This document shows positions 1 to 7,672 of a stretch of DNA of 34,477 bases, piece after piece. The position numbers and the translations under genes were made by a program. A model generated the notes under the pieces. That model saw only the letters and a list, made by a program, of their open reading frames with translations. It searched no databases and was not told the DNA's origin. This stretch comes from Candidatus Gemmiger stercoravium (lineage in GTDB: Bacteria; Bacillota; Clostridia; Oscillospirales; Ruminococcaceae), in NCBI GenBank assembly GCA_019119835.1, contig DWWE01000062.1:1-34477 (forward strand), given 5' to 3'. Within the stretch, counting starts at the first letter, position 1; every line of letters starts with the position of its first letter.

Positions 1-468
1 GATGAACTGGGCATCGACTATGCCAAGACCGCGGTGGGCGACAAGTATGTGTATGAGTATATGCAGCAGCACGGCAGCCGCATCGGCGGCGAGCAGAGCG
101 GGCATATCATCTTCTCGAAGTATGCTTCGACCGGCGACGGCATCCTCACCAGCCTCAAGCTGATGGAAGTCATGATGGCCCGCAAGAAGCCGATGAGTGA
201 GCTGGCCGCTCCGCTCAAGATCTACCCCCAGGTGCTCAAGAACGTCAAGGTCACCGACAAAGCCGCCGCCCAGGCCGACGCCGACGTGCAGGCCGCGGTG
301 GCAAAGGTGGCCGAGGCGCTGGGCGATACCGGCCGCATCCTCGTGCGGGAATCCGGCACCGAGCCGCTGGTCCGCGTGATGGTGGAAGCGCCGGAGCACG
401 ATACCTGCCAGCAGTTTGTGGATGAAGTGGTGGATGTGATCTGCCGCAAGGGCTACGCGGCGGACTGA
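1..468 (+). CDS. glmM: Phosphoglucosamine mutase, C-terminal part (5' end outside window)
   Basis: GlmM interconverts glucosamine-6-phosphate and glucosamine-1-phosphate in the cytoplasm, feeding UDP-GlcNAc and peptidoglycan synthesis. The frame is open from base 1, so only the last 155 residues are present. The sugar-binding loop GGEQSGH (about residues 29-35 of the visible part) and the C-terminal phosphate-binding loop RESGTEPLVRVMVE are both intact, and these identify the bacterial GlmM branch of the phosphohexomutase family. The gene ends 40 bases before the start chosen for the HAD phosphatase gene and probably shares a transcript with it. The catalytic serine lies upstream of the window and cannot be checked. 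Confidence 0.93.
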   Translation, partial: DELGIDYAKTAVGDKYVYEYMQQHGSRIGGEQSGHIIFSKYASTGDGILTSLKLMEVMMARKKPMSELAAPLKIYPQVLKNVKVTDKAAAQADADVQAAVAKVAEALGDTGRILVRESGTEPLVRVMVEAPEHDTCQQFVDEVVDVICRKGYAAD

Positions 469-508
469 ACCGCCCCGGCTGCGGGCGGTGAGAAGGAAGG
501 AAATGCCG

Positions 509-1189
509 ATGCGCAGCTGTGTTTTGTTTGACTTTGACGGGGTGCTGGTGGACAGCGAATGGCTGGCTTTCTGCCAGACGCAGACGCTGATGGCCGAGCG
601 ATACGGTGTGCGCCTGCAGGCGGAGGACTGCCGCCGCTACAGCGGCGGTACCGAGGAGCGGATGGCCCGGTCGCTGGTGGAGCGGTTCGCACTGCCGGTG
701 ACGCCCCAGGCCCTGTGCGCGGAACTGTCCGCCGCCAGCACCCTGTATGAAAGCGACGCCCTGACCCTGATGCCTGGCGCCCGGGACTTCCTTGTGCGGC
801 TGCGCCGCCAGGGGGTCCGCACCGGGCTGGTCTCCTCCACGGCCAGCCGGCATATCCTCAGCACGGCCAACCGGCTGGGGCTGGTCAGTCTGATGGATGT
901 GATCCTCTGCGGGGATATGGTGCACCGCCACAAGCCTGACCCGGAAGGCTACCGCACCGCCACGGCGCTGCTGCATGCCGCGCCGGAAGAATGCGTGATC
1001 CTGGAAGATTCCCCGGTGGGGCTGCAGGCCGCCCGGGCGGCCGGGGCGTTCACGGTGGGGCTCTGCCAGTCGCGGCTGCGGCAGGATGTCTCGGCGGCCG
1101 ACCTGCGGGCGGCGTCCTATGCCGAGCTGTGCAGCCCGGCTGTCTGGGCGCGGCTGGACCTGCCGGCCGGGCCGGAATCGGACGGCTGA
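509..1189 (+). CDS. HAD-superfamily phosphatase, beta-phosphoglucomutase-like
   Basis: A soluble HAD hydrolase of subclass I. The nucleophile motif DFDGVLVDS lies at the extreme N-terminus, the threonine/serine motif is VSSTAS, and the lysine-bearing HKPDPEGY and acidic VILEDSPVGLQAARAAG motifs follow in the normal order. The alpha-helical cap sits between motifs one and two. Family members are phosphoglucomutases or small sugar-phosphate phosphatases; the substrate cannot be read from sequence. The ATG at 509 is preferred because an AGGAAGG element lies eight bases upstream; an ATG at 503 and a GTG at 488 are in frame but badly spaced. It follows glmM and is closed by a strong terminator. 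Confidence 0.85.
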   Translation: MRSCVLFDFDGVLVDSEWLAFCQTQTLMAERYGVRLQAEDCRRYSGGTEERMARSLVERFALPVTPQALCAELSAASTLYESDALTLMPGARDFLVRLRRQGVRTGLVSSTASRHILSTANRLGLVSLMDVILCGDMVHRHKPDPEGYRTATALLHAAPEECVILEDSPVGLQAARAAGAFTVGLCQSRLRQDVSAADLRAASYAELCSPAVWARLDLPAGPESDG

Positions 1190-1210
1190 AGTTTTTGCAA
1201 GACAAAGCGA

Positions 1211-1246
1211 CCGGCCCCCAACCCATGCGGTTGGGGGCCGGTTTTC
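1211..1246 (+). terminator. Rho-independent terminator after the HAD gene
   Basis: A perfect 12-bp stem (1211-1222 with 1230-1241, CCGGCCCCCAAC and its complement) has a 7-base loop and is followed by TTTT. It ends the glmM-HAD transcript. Confidence 0.9.
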
Positions 1247-1331
1247 CGCCGGACGGGGGCTGCGCCCCCAAAAAGCAGGATACAGGCCGGCAGTACAGAA
1301 TGGCCGGAAGGTACAAAAGGAGCGAATCCCC

Positions 1332-2048
1332 ATGGGACCCACCAAACGACAAACCCTGCGCCGGGCTGCCTCCTGCGCGTTTCCCTACACCCTGCCGATT
1401 CTGGCCGGGTTTCTGTTCCTCGGCATCACCTATGGCATCTACATGAACGTCTCGGGGTTCAGCTTCTGGTATCCGATGCTGATGAGCCTGACCATCTTCG
1501 CCGGCTCGGCGGAATTTGTGGCGGCTGACCTGCTGCTCAGCCCCTTCGCCCCGCTTCAGGCGCTGCTCATGACCCTGATGATCAACGCCCGGCACCTGTT
1601 TTACGGCCTGTCCATGCTGGACCGGTTCCGGGGCACCGGGCGCAAAAAGCTCTACCTGATCTTCGGTATGTGCGACGAAAGTTTTTCCATCAACTGCACA
1701 GCTCGCATCCCGCAGGATGTGGACCGGGGCTGGTTCATGTTTTTCGTCACCCTCTTCAACCATCTGTACTGGTTTGCCGGCGCCACGCTGGGCGGGGTGT
1801 TCGGCTCGCTGCTGCATTTTGACACCGAAGGGCTGGACTTTGTCATGACCGCCATGTTCGTGGTCATCTTTCTTGAACAGTGGGGGAAGGAGAAAAACCA
1901 CATCAGCTCGCTGCTGGGGCTGGCGGTCTCGCTGGTCTGTCTGCTGCTGTTCGGGGCCGACGGCTTCCTGATCCCCGCGATGCTGGCGATCCTTGCGCTG
2001 CTCAGCACCCTGCGCGGGCCGCTGGAACGGGGAGGTGAGGAGGCATGA
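1332..2048 (+). CDS. azlC: AzlC family branched-chain amino acid exporter, large subunit
   Basis: AzlC is the large membrane subunit of a two-part exporter (AzlCD, BrnFE type) that moves leucine, isoleucine, valine and methionine, or analogues such as azaleucine, out of the cell. The 238-residue product is about the usual length. It begins with a short basic cytoplasmic segment and then runs through several hydrophobic helices. The family signatures are visible: [22 protein letters not shown] (about residues 55-67) and [12 protein letters not shown]. An AAAGGAG element about 11 bases upstream supports the ATG at 1332. Its stop overlaps the azlD start (ATGA), so the two subunits are translationally coupled. 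Substrate assignment rests on family knowledge. Confidence 0.92.
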   Translation: MGPTKRQTLRRAASCAFPYTLPILAGFLFLGITYGIYMNVSGFSFWYPMLMSLTIFAGSAEFVAADLLLSPFAPLQALLMTLMINARHLFYGLSMLDRFRGTGRKKLYLIFGMCDESFSINCTARIPQDVDRGWFMFFVTLFNHLYWFAGATLGGVFGSLLHFDTEGLDFVMTAMFVVIFLEQWGKEKNHISSLLGLAVSLVCLLLFGADGFLIPAMLAILALLSTLRGPLERGGEEA

Positions 2049-2371
2049 CGCTGCCGCAGCAGTTCATCACCATCGGCATGGTGGTGCTGGGTACCCTGAT
2101 CACACGGTTTCTGCCCTTTGCGGTTTTCCCGGCCGGCCGCCCCACCCCCGGCTACATCCGGTATCTGGGCAAGGTCCTTCCGGCGGCGGTGTTCGGCCTG
2201 CTGGTCGTCTACTGCCTGCGGAATGTGGATCTGCTGTCGGGCAGTCACGGCCTGCCCGAAGCCATTGCCATCGCGGTGGTGGCGGGGCTGCACCTGTGGA
2301 AACGCCAGATGCTGCTCTCCATCGCCGGCGGCACGGTCTGCTATATGCTGCTGGTGCAGCTGGTCTTCTGA
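2045..2371 (+). CDS. azlD: AzlD family branched-chain amino acid exporter, small subunit
   Basis: AzlD is the small, roughly 100-residue membrane partner of AzlC. The 108-residue product is almost entirely hydrophobic, with about four predicted helices, and carries the typical early segment [13 protein letters not shown] followed by [22 protein letters not shown]. It starts inside the last codons of azlC with an ATGA overlap and a GGAGGTGAGGAGG ribosome binding region. Its 3' end overlaps the 3' end of the convergent LysR gene by about 31 bases. No terminator separates the two, so mutual antisense reading is possible. Confidence 0.9.
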   Translation: MTLPQQFITIGMVVLGTLITRFLPFAVFPAGRPTPGYIRYLGKVLPAAVFGLLVVYCLRNVDLLSGSHGLPEAIAIAVVAGLHLWKRQMLLSIAGGTVCYMLLVQLVF

Positions 2372-3279
2372 CCGGTGCCGCCCGGGGCGGGGAACCGGGC
2401 CCGGGTGCGCACCATCTCGATGAAGCGGGCCACATCCTCCGGCGGGTCCAGCTGGTACAGGATCCCGTAGGGGATGGCGTGGTCCCATTCCACCGGGATG
2501 GTCACCAGCGAAGGGTGGACATCCGCCCAGCAGTCCAGTGTCACCAGCAGGCAGCCGGTCTGTACGCAGCGGTTGAACACCTCAATGTCGTAAAACTGCG
2601 GCGTGTCCACAAGGTGAATCTGCGGGTAGCGCTCCAGCTCGTCCCGCAGCCGGTCCACGGTGGGGGAATCGCCCCGCTTGACCAGCATTACCGTCTCGCC
2701 GTACAGATCCCGCAGCCGCAGCTTCTTTTTGCCGGCCAGGGGGTGTTCCCGGGGCACGGCGATGCTCTGGGGGCAGCGGCACAGCGGCAGAAACCGGCAG
2801 CGGGTCAGCCACTGGCGGGAGTCGCAGGCGCCGATCAGGAAATCGAACTTCACACCCAGGGCGGAGATCTGGGTCAGGATGTCGGCGTGGTCGTCCTCAA
2901 ACGGGACGATGTGCAGCTGATACCCGGGGAAAAAGCTGTTCACCTGATACCACAGGTCCATGAAGGGGCGGCAGGGGTTCAGGATGGATGTGCCGACGCA
3001 GAAGGTACGGTTGGCCATCTCGGTGTTCATGCGCGCCTGGGTGATGGCCTGTTCGGACAGGGTGAACATCTGCTTGGCATACCGGTAGATCACCTGGCCG
3101 GCGGCGGTCAGCCGGATGCCGTGGTTGGTGCGCTCGAACAGCTTGAGATCCAGGTGCTTTTCCAGGCTGTTGATCTGTTTGATCACGGCGGTGGAGGAGA
3201 TGTACAGCTTTTCGGCCGCCTGGTTGAAGCTGCCGCTGTCTGCCACGCAGACAAAACTGGTCAGCAGGGGATTGAACAT
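2341..3279 (-). CDS. LysR-type transcriptional regulator
   Basis: A 312-residue LTTR. The N-terminal winged helix-turn-helix is clear ([20 protein letters not shown], then [21 protein letters not shown]), and a substrate-binding domain fills the rest. The ATG at 3279 is chosen because GGAGGT lies six bases upstream and this is where homology to the family begins. The gene is convergent with azlCD and divergent from a cupin gene. LTTRs commonly control the divergent neighbour, so the cupin gene is the first candidate target and azlCD the second. The ligand is unknown. Transcription starts from a near-consensus promoter overlapping a palindrome, which suggests autoregulation. Confidence 0.9.
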   Translation of the reverse strand: MFNPLLTSFVCVADSGSFNQAAEKLYISSTAVIKQINSLEKHLDLKLFERTNHGIRLTAAGQVIYRYAKQMFTLSEQAITQARMNTEMANRTFCVGTSILNPCRPFMDLWYQVNSFFPGYQLHIVPFEDDHADILTQISALGVKFDFLIGACDSRQWLTRCRFLPLCRCPQSIAVPREHPLAGKKKLRLRDLYGETVMLVKRGDSPTVDRLRDELERYPQIHLVDTPQFYDIEVFNRCVQTGCLLVTLDCWADVHPSLVTIPVEWDHAIPYGILYQLDPPEDVARFIEMVRTRARFPAPGGTGQKTSCTSSI

Positions 3280-3308
3280 GGGGCTACCTCCGACTGGCTC
3301 AAACTTAC

Positions 3309-3347
3309 GGTTATAACCATCATAAAGATTCCGTCCTTCCTTGTCAA
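3309..3347 (-). promoter_or_regulatory. LysR gene promoter with overlapping palindrome
   Basis: On the minus strand TTGACA (3347-3342) and TATGAT (3324-3319) are separated by exactly 17 bases. The perfect palindrome GGTTATAACC (3309-3318) follows at once, covering the expected start point. A regulator bound there would block its own transcription. On the plus strand a TACAAT at 3360-3365 is a candidate -10 for the divergent cupin gene, but it has no convincing -35. Confidence 0.7.
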
Positions 3348-3469
3348 GCGCCGCCGCACTACAATAGAGGGGACAGAAAGCGCGGCGGCCCGGACCTTTG
3401 CGGGGCGGGGCGCAGTCGGGCTGTCCCCGCCCCGCCGCGGGGGCGGCCGCCTGGACAAGGAGGTCTTTT

Positions 3470-3880
3470 ATGGAAATCCAGGAGAGAAGCATTTTCCCGA
3501 TCGGGCAGAAAAACGATGCCTTCGCCCGGTATTTTGTGGGGCAGAGCTACCTGAACATGCTCACCACCACCGGCGTGCCCATCGGCAACGTGACCTTTGA
3601 GCCGGGCTGCCGCAACAACTGGCACATCCACCATGCCAAGACCGGCGGCGGGCAGATCCTGCTGTGCACCGCCGGCCGTGGCTGGTACCAGGCATGGGGG
3701 GAGCCGGCCCGGGAACTGCACCCCGGCGATGTGGTGGTGATCCCGCCGCAGGTCAAGCATTGGCACGGCGCCGCCAGGGACAGCTGGTTTGCTCATCTGG
3801 CAGTGGAGGTGCCCGGCACCGAGACCTCCAACGAGTGGTGCGAACCGGTCAGCGCCGAAGAGTATGACGCCCTGCCTTGA
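3470..3880 (+). CDS. Small cupin-domain protein
   Basis: A single-domain cupin of 136 residues. Cupin motif 1 is WHIHHAKTGGGQILLCTAGRG (residues about 45-65), with two histidines and downstream glutamine and leucine positions. Motif 2 is HPGDVVVIPPQVKHWHG, which supplies the third histidine, so a metal site is plausible. Relatives occur beside carboxymuconolactone-decarboxylase-like proteins and oxidoreductases, usually with unknown substrate. The ATG at 3470 follows AAGGAGG with seven bases between. The gene is divergent from the LysR gene and monocistronic, being closed by a hairpin terminator. No catalytic function is assigned. Confidence 0.85.
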   Translation: MEIQERSIFPIGQKNDAFARYFVGQSYLNMLTTTGVPIGNVTFEPGCRNNWHIHHAKTGGGQILLCTAGRGWYQAWGEPARELHPGDVVVIPPQVKHWHGAARDSWFAHLAVEVPGTETSNEWCEPVSAEEYDALP

Positions 3881-3896
3881 CAGGTGTGCAAAAAGC

Positions 3897-3963
3897 AAAA
3901 AAACAGCCGGCAAAGGCATCCCTGCCCCAAGGGGGAGGGTACGCCTTTGCCGGCTGCTTTTTT
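3897..3963. terminator. Bidirectional terminator between cupin gene and DUF6465-like gene
   Basis: A perfect 14-bp stem (3904-3917 with 3943-3956) is flanked by seven A residues on the left and six T residues on the right, so it can terminate both converging transcripts. The loop holds a second GC-rich hairpin. Confidence 0.9.
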
Positions 3964-3973
3964 ACCGCCGGGT

Positions 3974-4243
3974 TCACCCCTCCAGGGGCGTCGGGTCCAG
4001 CGGGATCTTGCCTTCCACACGGTTGATGACATAGTAGGCGGCGTTTTCTTCCGGCTTGATATATACCTTGCAGGAATGAATACCGGTCTTGTGGGTCAGG
4101 CGGTAATCGGCCCGGGCTTTTTCCACAATGGCGGCGCAGTCATATTCCTGCCCGCCCACCTGCAGGCGGATCTCGGTGGGCGGGGTATGGGCCTTTTTTA
4201 CCGGGCCTTTTTTGGCGGTCTTGGATTCAGGAGTTTTCGGCAT
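3974..4243 (-). CDS. Small conserved protein, DUF6465-like
   Basis: An 89-residue cytoplasmic protein. The first 20 residues are rich in lysine, proline and threonine and look disordered. The remainder contains IRLQVGGQEYD, IVEKARADY and VYIKPEENAAYYVIN, which I recognise as the signature of a small uncharacterised Firmicutes family (DUF6465). The start at 4243 is supported by GGAGGG upstream. No function is known. An extended -10 (TGCTATACT on the minus strand, 4282-4290) provides a promoter. The family name rests on memory of the motif and could be checked by a domain search. Confidence 0.75.
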   Translation of the reverse strand: MPKTPESKTAKKGPVKKAHTPPTEIRLQVGGQEYDCAAIVEKARADYRLTHKTGIHSCKVYIKPEENAAYYVINRVEGKIPLDPTPLEG

Positions 4244-4587
4244 GATTTTCCCTCCATTTTCTGCGGTTTGTACTTGGTTTCAGTATAGCACAAACCACAG
4301 GAGAAAGAACAGGGAATTTCAAAAATTTTTGGGATTTACCCGCATTTTTCACATCCTTTGCCCTCCGTTGGCCTGCGGGGGTCCGCCTGACCATTCTTTT
4401 ACGGTGAGAACGTTGACTTTGACGTTTGGTTGTGCTATCTTAAGATTACTTGGATTTTGAGATTTTTTAATGAAAAATGTCGGTTCGGCCGGCATCATTC
4501 TTTGAAAAGTCCGAATCATGTCAGGAATATATGCCGCAAACAGGCGCGCAGCCGCCCGTTGCCGGCTGTGCAGAGGAGGCGTTTTCC
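4244..4587. promoter_or_regulatory. Divergent promoter region before the DegV operon
   Basis: This 344-base AT-richer gap holds no gene. On the minus strand an extended -10, TGCTATACT, serves the small gene on the left. On the plus strand TTGACT (4413-4418) and TATCTT (4436-4441) are 17 bases apart. An overlapping alternative is TTGACG (4419-4424) with TAAGAT (4441-4446). The predicted leader before the ATG at 4588 is about 140 bases long, without an obvious riboswitch. Confidence 0.6.
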
Positions 4588-5439
4588 ATGGTCAGGGTCT
4601 TTACCAATTCTGTCTGTGACCTGACCCCGGCGCAGGCCGAGGAGCTGGGCGTCACGATGATCCCGGACATGATTGCCTTCGGGCCGGGGGAACAGTACCG
4701 CAACAACGAGCAGATCGACCCGCCCACCCTTTATAAAAAGCTGGCGCAGAGCGATGAGCTGCCCACCACGGCCCACCCCAACCTGGACCAGTACATGCAG
4801 GCGTTCCGCAGTGTGGACAATGGGGACGAGATTCTCTGCATCAGCCTCACCAGCAAGATGTCGGGGTCGTACAACACCGCCTGTTCCGCCTGCCGTCTTT
4901 TGCAGGAACAGGGGTTCGCCACCCCCATCCGGATCTACGATTCGCTGCAGGTCTCCTTCGGGCTGGCGGTCCTGGTCCGCCAGGCGGCCCGGCTGGCCCG
5001 GCAGGGGGCGGGCATGGCGGCCATCCTGGCGGCACTGGACGAACTGCGGCCGCGGGTCGGCGTCTATTTTGTGATGGAATCGCTGGAAAACGCCCGCCGC
5101 GGCGGCCGGGTGGGGGCCATCCGGGTGCTGGCCGCCGATCTGTTCAAGGTCAAGCCGATCCTGGTTTTTCGGGACGGCCTTGTGCGGGACATCGGCATCG
5201 TTCGCGGGTATGACAACGCGGTGGACCGGGTGCTGAACCTGTACCGCGAGCGGGCCCGCTTCGGCGGGGAGGTCTATCTCTTCCACGCCGACCGCACCGG
5301 CCTGGCCGAATCGGTTCGGGATCGCCTGCTGCAGATCGACCCCGACGCCCGGATCACCATTGGCTGGGTGGGGGCGGTCATCGGCATCTACACCGGCCCC
5401 GGGGCGCTGGGGCTGGCCTTCGAGCAGAAACAGCCGTGA
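4588..5439 (+). CDS. DegV family fatty-acid-binding protein
   Basis: DegV/FakB proteins bind a fatty acid in a deep cleft and, in the FakAB system, present it to the kinase FakA. The 283-residue length is typical. The N-terminal strand VFTNSVCDLTP matches the usual SDSxCDLxP, and LTSKMSGSYNTA and FVMESLENARRGGRVG are the family motifs. The start at 4588 has GAGGAGG upstream; an open frame extends to 4477 without a ribosome binding site. It is the first gene of a four-gene operon, and its stop overlaps the GTG start of the next gene. Whether it serves FakA or delivers an acid to the GH3 enzyme two genes downstream is not known. Confidence 0.9.
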   Translation: MVRVFTNSVCDLTPAQAEELGVTMIPDMIAFGPGEQYRNNEQIDPPTLYKKLAQSDELPTTAHPNLDQYMQAFRSVDNGDEILCISLTSKMSGSYNTACSACRLLQEQGFATPIRIYDSLQVSFGLAVLVRQAARLARQGAGMAAILAALDELRPRVGVYFVMESLENARRGGRVGAIRVLAADLFKVKPILVFRDGLVRDIGIVRGYDNAVDRVLNLYRERARFGGEVYLFHADRTGLAESVRDRLLQIDPDARITIGWVGAVIGIYTGPGALGLAFEQKQP

Positions 5440-6053
5440 GCGCGCTGCTGCTGTTGGCGGGGGCTGCGGCTTTCGGGCTGATGGCGTTGTCCGACTGGCT
5501 CTGCGTGCTGCGGGGCCGTGCCTGGGGCGGCCGGCTGTTTGCAGCCGGCTGTCTGCTGCTGGCCGGGGCCACCGCCGGGCTGCTGGCAGGGCGGGGGGCG
5601 CCCCGCCCCGCATCGCTGCCCTGGTGGGCGCTGGCGGCGGGGATGCTGGCCTTGCTCTTGTACACCCTGTTGGGGGCGCTGCCGGCGGGGGGCAGCCACC
5701 TGATGCCGCCCACCGAGCCGGCGCTGCGCCCGCTGGTGGACACCGGCGTCTACGCGCTGTGCCGCCATCCCGGCGTGCTGTGGCTGGGCGGGTTTTACCT
5801 GTTTGCCTGGTGCGCGGCGGGTGGCTGGCCGCTGCTGGCGGCCTTCGTGCTCTTTACCGGGCTGGATGTGGCGTATGTTTTCTGGCAGGACCGGGTCGTC
5901 TTCCCGGTCAGCATCGAACACTACCGCCTGTATCAGCAGACGACCCCTTTTCTGGTGCCAAGCGCGGCCAGCCTGCGCCGGTGCCTGCGCCGCCGGGAGA
6001 GCGGTGAAGAAAAAACGGATCCGGAAGGGAAGGATCAGGAATGGAAAAGATGA
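5436..6053 (+). CDS. ICMT/PEMT-like integral membrane methyltransferase homologue
   Basis: A 205-residue membrane protein with about five hydrophobic segments in residues 1-150. The isoprenylcysteine carboxyl methyltransferase/phospholipid methyltransferase signature lies at its C-terminal half: TGVYALCRHPG (103-113), DRVVFP (152-157, corresponding to the acidic pair) and YRLYQQTTPFLVP (163-175). This family methylates carboxyl or amino groups of lipidic substrates at the membrane with S-adenosylmethionine. The C-terminal tail of about 30 residues is charged. The GTG start overlaps the degV stop, and the gene overlaps the GH3 gene by 13 bases. The substrate is unknown; the second acidic residue is not in its usual EE form, so activity is uncertain. 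Confidence 0.72.
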   Translation: MSALLLLAGAAAFGLMALSDWLCVLRGRAWGGRLFAAGCLLLAGATAGLLAGRGAPRPASLPWWALAAGMLALLLYTLLGALPAGGSHLMPPTEPALRPLVDTGVYALCRHPGVLWLGGFYLFAWCAAGGWPLLAAFVLFTGLDVAYVFWQDRVVFPVSIEHYRLYQQTTPFLVPSAASLRRCLRRRESGEEKTDPEGKDQEWKR

Positions 6054-7672
6054 CCTTTGAAGAAAAGCTCAAGCACTGCCCGCCGGCGGAAGTCTGGCAG
6101 GAGTACTGCGGCTTTTTGTCCCTGTCCCTGCCGGAATACATGAACATCCAGAAGCGCCTGCTCATGGAGCAGGTGCAGCTGATGGCGGGCTGTGCGCTGG
6201 GGCAGCGGTTCTTCAAGGGCCATGTGCCCGCCACGGTGGAGGAATTCCGCGCCCGGGTGCCGCTGACCCGGTTTGAGGACTACGCCGACGTGCTGCTGCC
6301 CCAGCGGGAAGAGATGCTCCCGGCCAAGCCGGTCATCTGGCTGCACACCACCTGGGAGGGCGGCGATTTCCCCTCCAAGCGGGCGCCCTACACCGAGAGC
6401 ATGCTCGAAACCTACAAGACCAACATCCTGGCCGCCATGCTGCTGGCCACCAGCCACGGCCGCGGGCATTTCCACGTCCGCCCGGGCTGCCGGGTGCTGT
6501 ACAGCCTGGCGCCGCTGCCCTATGCCACCGGGATGTTCCCGGACCTGATCAGTTCCGAGATTCATCTGCGGTTCATGCCCTCGGTGCGGGAAGCCCGTAA
6601 GATGTCCTTCGGCCAGCAGATGCGCACCGGCTACAAACTGGCGGCCAAACACGGGATGAACCTGTTCTTCGGCATGTCCAGCGTGCTGTACGGGGCCACC
6701 CGCAGCCTGAATATGCTGGGCGGCGAGAAGGCGCCAAGCCTGCGCTCGCTGCTGGGCATGAGCCCGCGGATGATCGCCCGGCTGGCGATGGCCAAATACC
6801 GCAACCGGCGCGACGGCACCGAACTGCGCCCCCGGGACCTGTTCAAGCTGGATGGCTTTGTCTGTGTGGGGACGGATACCGCGCTGTACAAAAACGAGCT
6901 GGAGGAAGCCTGGGGCATCCGCCCGCTGGAGATCGCCGGCGGCACCGAGCCCTCCTGCATGGGGACCGAGACCTGGAGCAAAAACGGGCTGGTCTTTTTC
7001 CCCGACGCCTGTTTCTATGAATTCATCCCCGAGATGGAGCTCTACCAGGAGATGGAGACCCCCGGTTACATCCCCAAGACCTACCTGATGGACGAACTGG
7101 TGGCCGGCCAGAAGTATGAGCTGGTCATCACGGTGCTCAAGGGCGGCGCCTTTTTGCGCTACCGGGTGGGGGATATTTACCGCTGCCTGCGGCTGCGCAA
7201 CCCGGCGGACGAGCTGGACCTGCCGCAGTTCGAGTATGTGGACCGCATCCCCACCGTCATCGACATCGCCGGCTTCACCCGCATCACCCAGCGGGAGATC
7301 GAACAGGTGCTGAGCCGCTCCCGCCTGCCGGTGGAAAGCTGGTTCGCCGTCAAGGAGTATGACGAGGACGGCCATTCCTTCCTGGACCTGTATGTGGAGC
7401 TCAAAAGCGACGACGAGCAGGCGGCGGTGCTGGACTGCCAGATGCTGCAGGAGCTGCTCTCGGTCTATTTCCGCTCCTATGACGGCGACTACAAGGACCT
7501 CAAGCGTCTGCTGGGGATGGACCCGCTGCGCATCACCCTGCTCAAGACCGGGACGATCGCCCGCTACCGGCAGCAGACCGGCCGCCGGGTCCCGCCGGTG
7601 GGCGCCCCGCGGGAGATCGTGCTGGACATCCTCCGCCTGCAGGCGGCGCAGGAAGGAGGGGCCCCGGCATGA
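6041..7672 (+). CDS. GH3-family acyl-adenylating enzyme (diverged ATP loop)
   Basis: GH3 enzymes are ANL-type ligases that adenylate a carboxylic acid and usually conjugate it to an amino acid. The 543-residue length fits. Recognisable blocks are the core GGTEPS (about 301-306) followed by FFPDACFYEFIPEME, then FLRYRVGDIYR (about 370-380) and the C-terminal FEYVDRIPTVIDIAGFTRITQREIEQVL. The phosphate loop, normally SSGTTGG-SK-P-T, reads TTWEGGDFPSKRAPYT (103-118): lysine, proline and threonine are kept but the SGT part is not. The AAGGGAAGG element upstream supports the start. It is embedded between a membrane methyltransferase homologue and an HD-GYP receptor, overlapping both. Substrates are unknown. 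Confidence 0.82.
   Translation: MEKMTFEEKLKHCPPAEVWQEYCGFLSLSLPEYMNIQKRLLMEQVQLMAGCALGQRFFKGHVPATVEEFRARVPLTRFEDYADVLLPQREEMLPAKPVIWLHTTWEGGDFPSKRAPYTESMLETYKTNILAAMLLATSHGRGHFHVRPGCRVLYSLAPLPYATGMFPDLISSEIHLRFMPSVREARKMSFGQQMRTGYKLAAKHGMNLFFGMSSVLYGATRSLNMLGGEKAPSLRSLLGMSPRMIARLAMAKYRNRRDGTELRPRDLFKLDGFVCVGTDTALYKNELEEAWGIRPLEIAGGTEPSCMGTETWSKNGLVFFPDACFYEFIPEMELYQEMETPGYIPKTYLMDELVAGQKYELVITVLKGGAFLRYRVGDIYRCLRLRNPADELDLPQFEYVDRIPTVIDIAGFTRITQREIEQVLSRSRLPVESWFAVKEYDEDGHSFLDLYVELKSDDEQAAVLDCQMLQELLSVYFRSYDGDYKDLKRLLGMDPLRITLLKTGTIARYRQQTGRRVPPVGAPREIVLDILRLQAAQEGGAPA

Noticed and set aside
3918-3942. The GC-rich inner repeat in the 3897-3963 hairpin as a dispersed repeat
   Set aside because: No second copy of the sequence was noticed elsewhere in the window.
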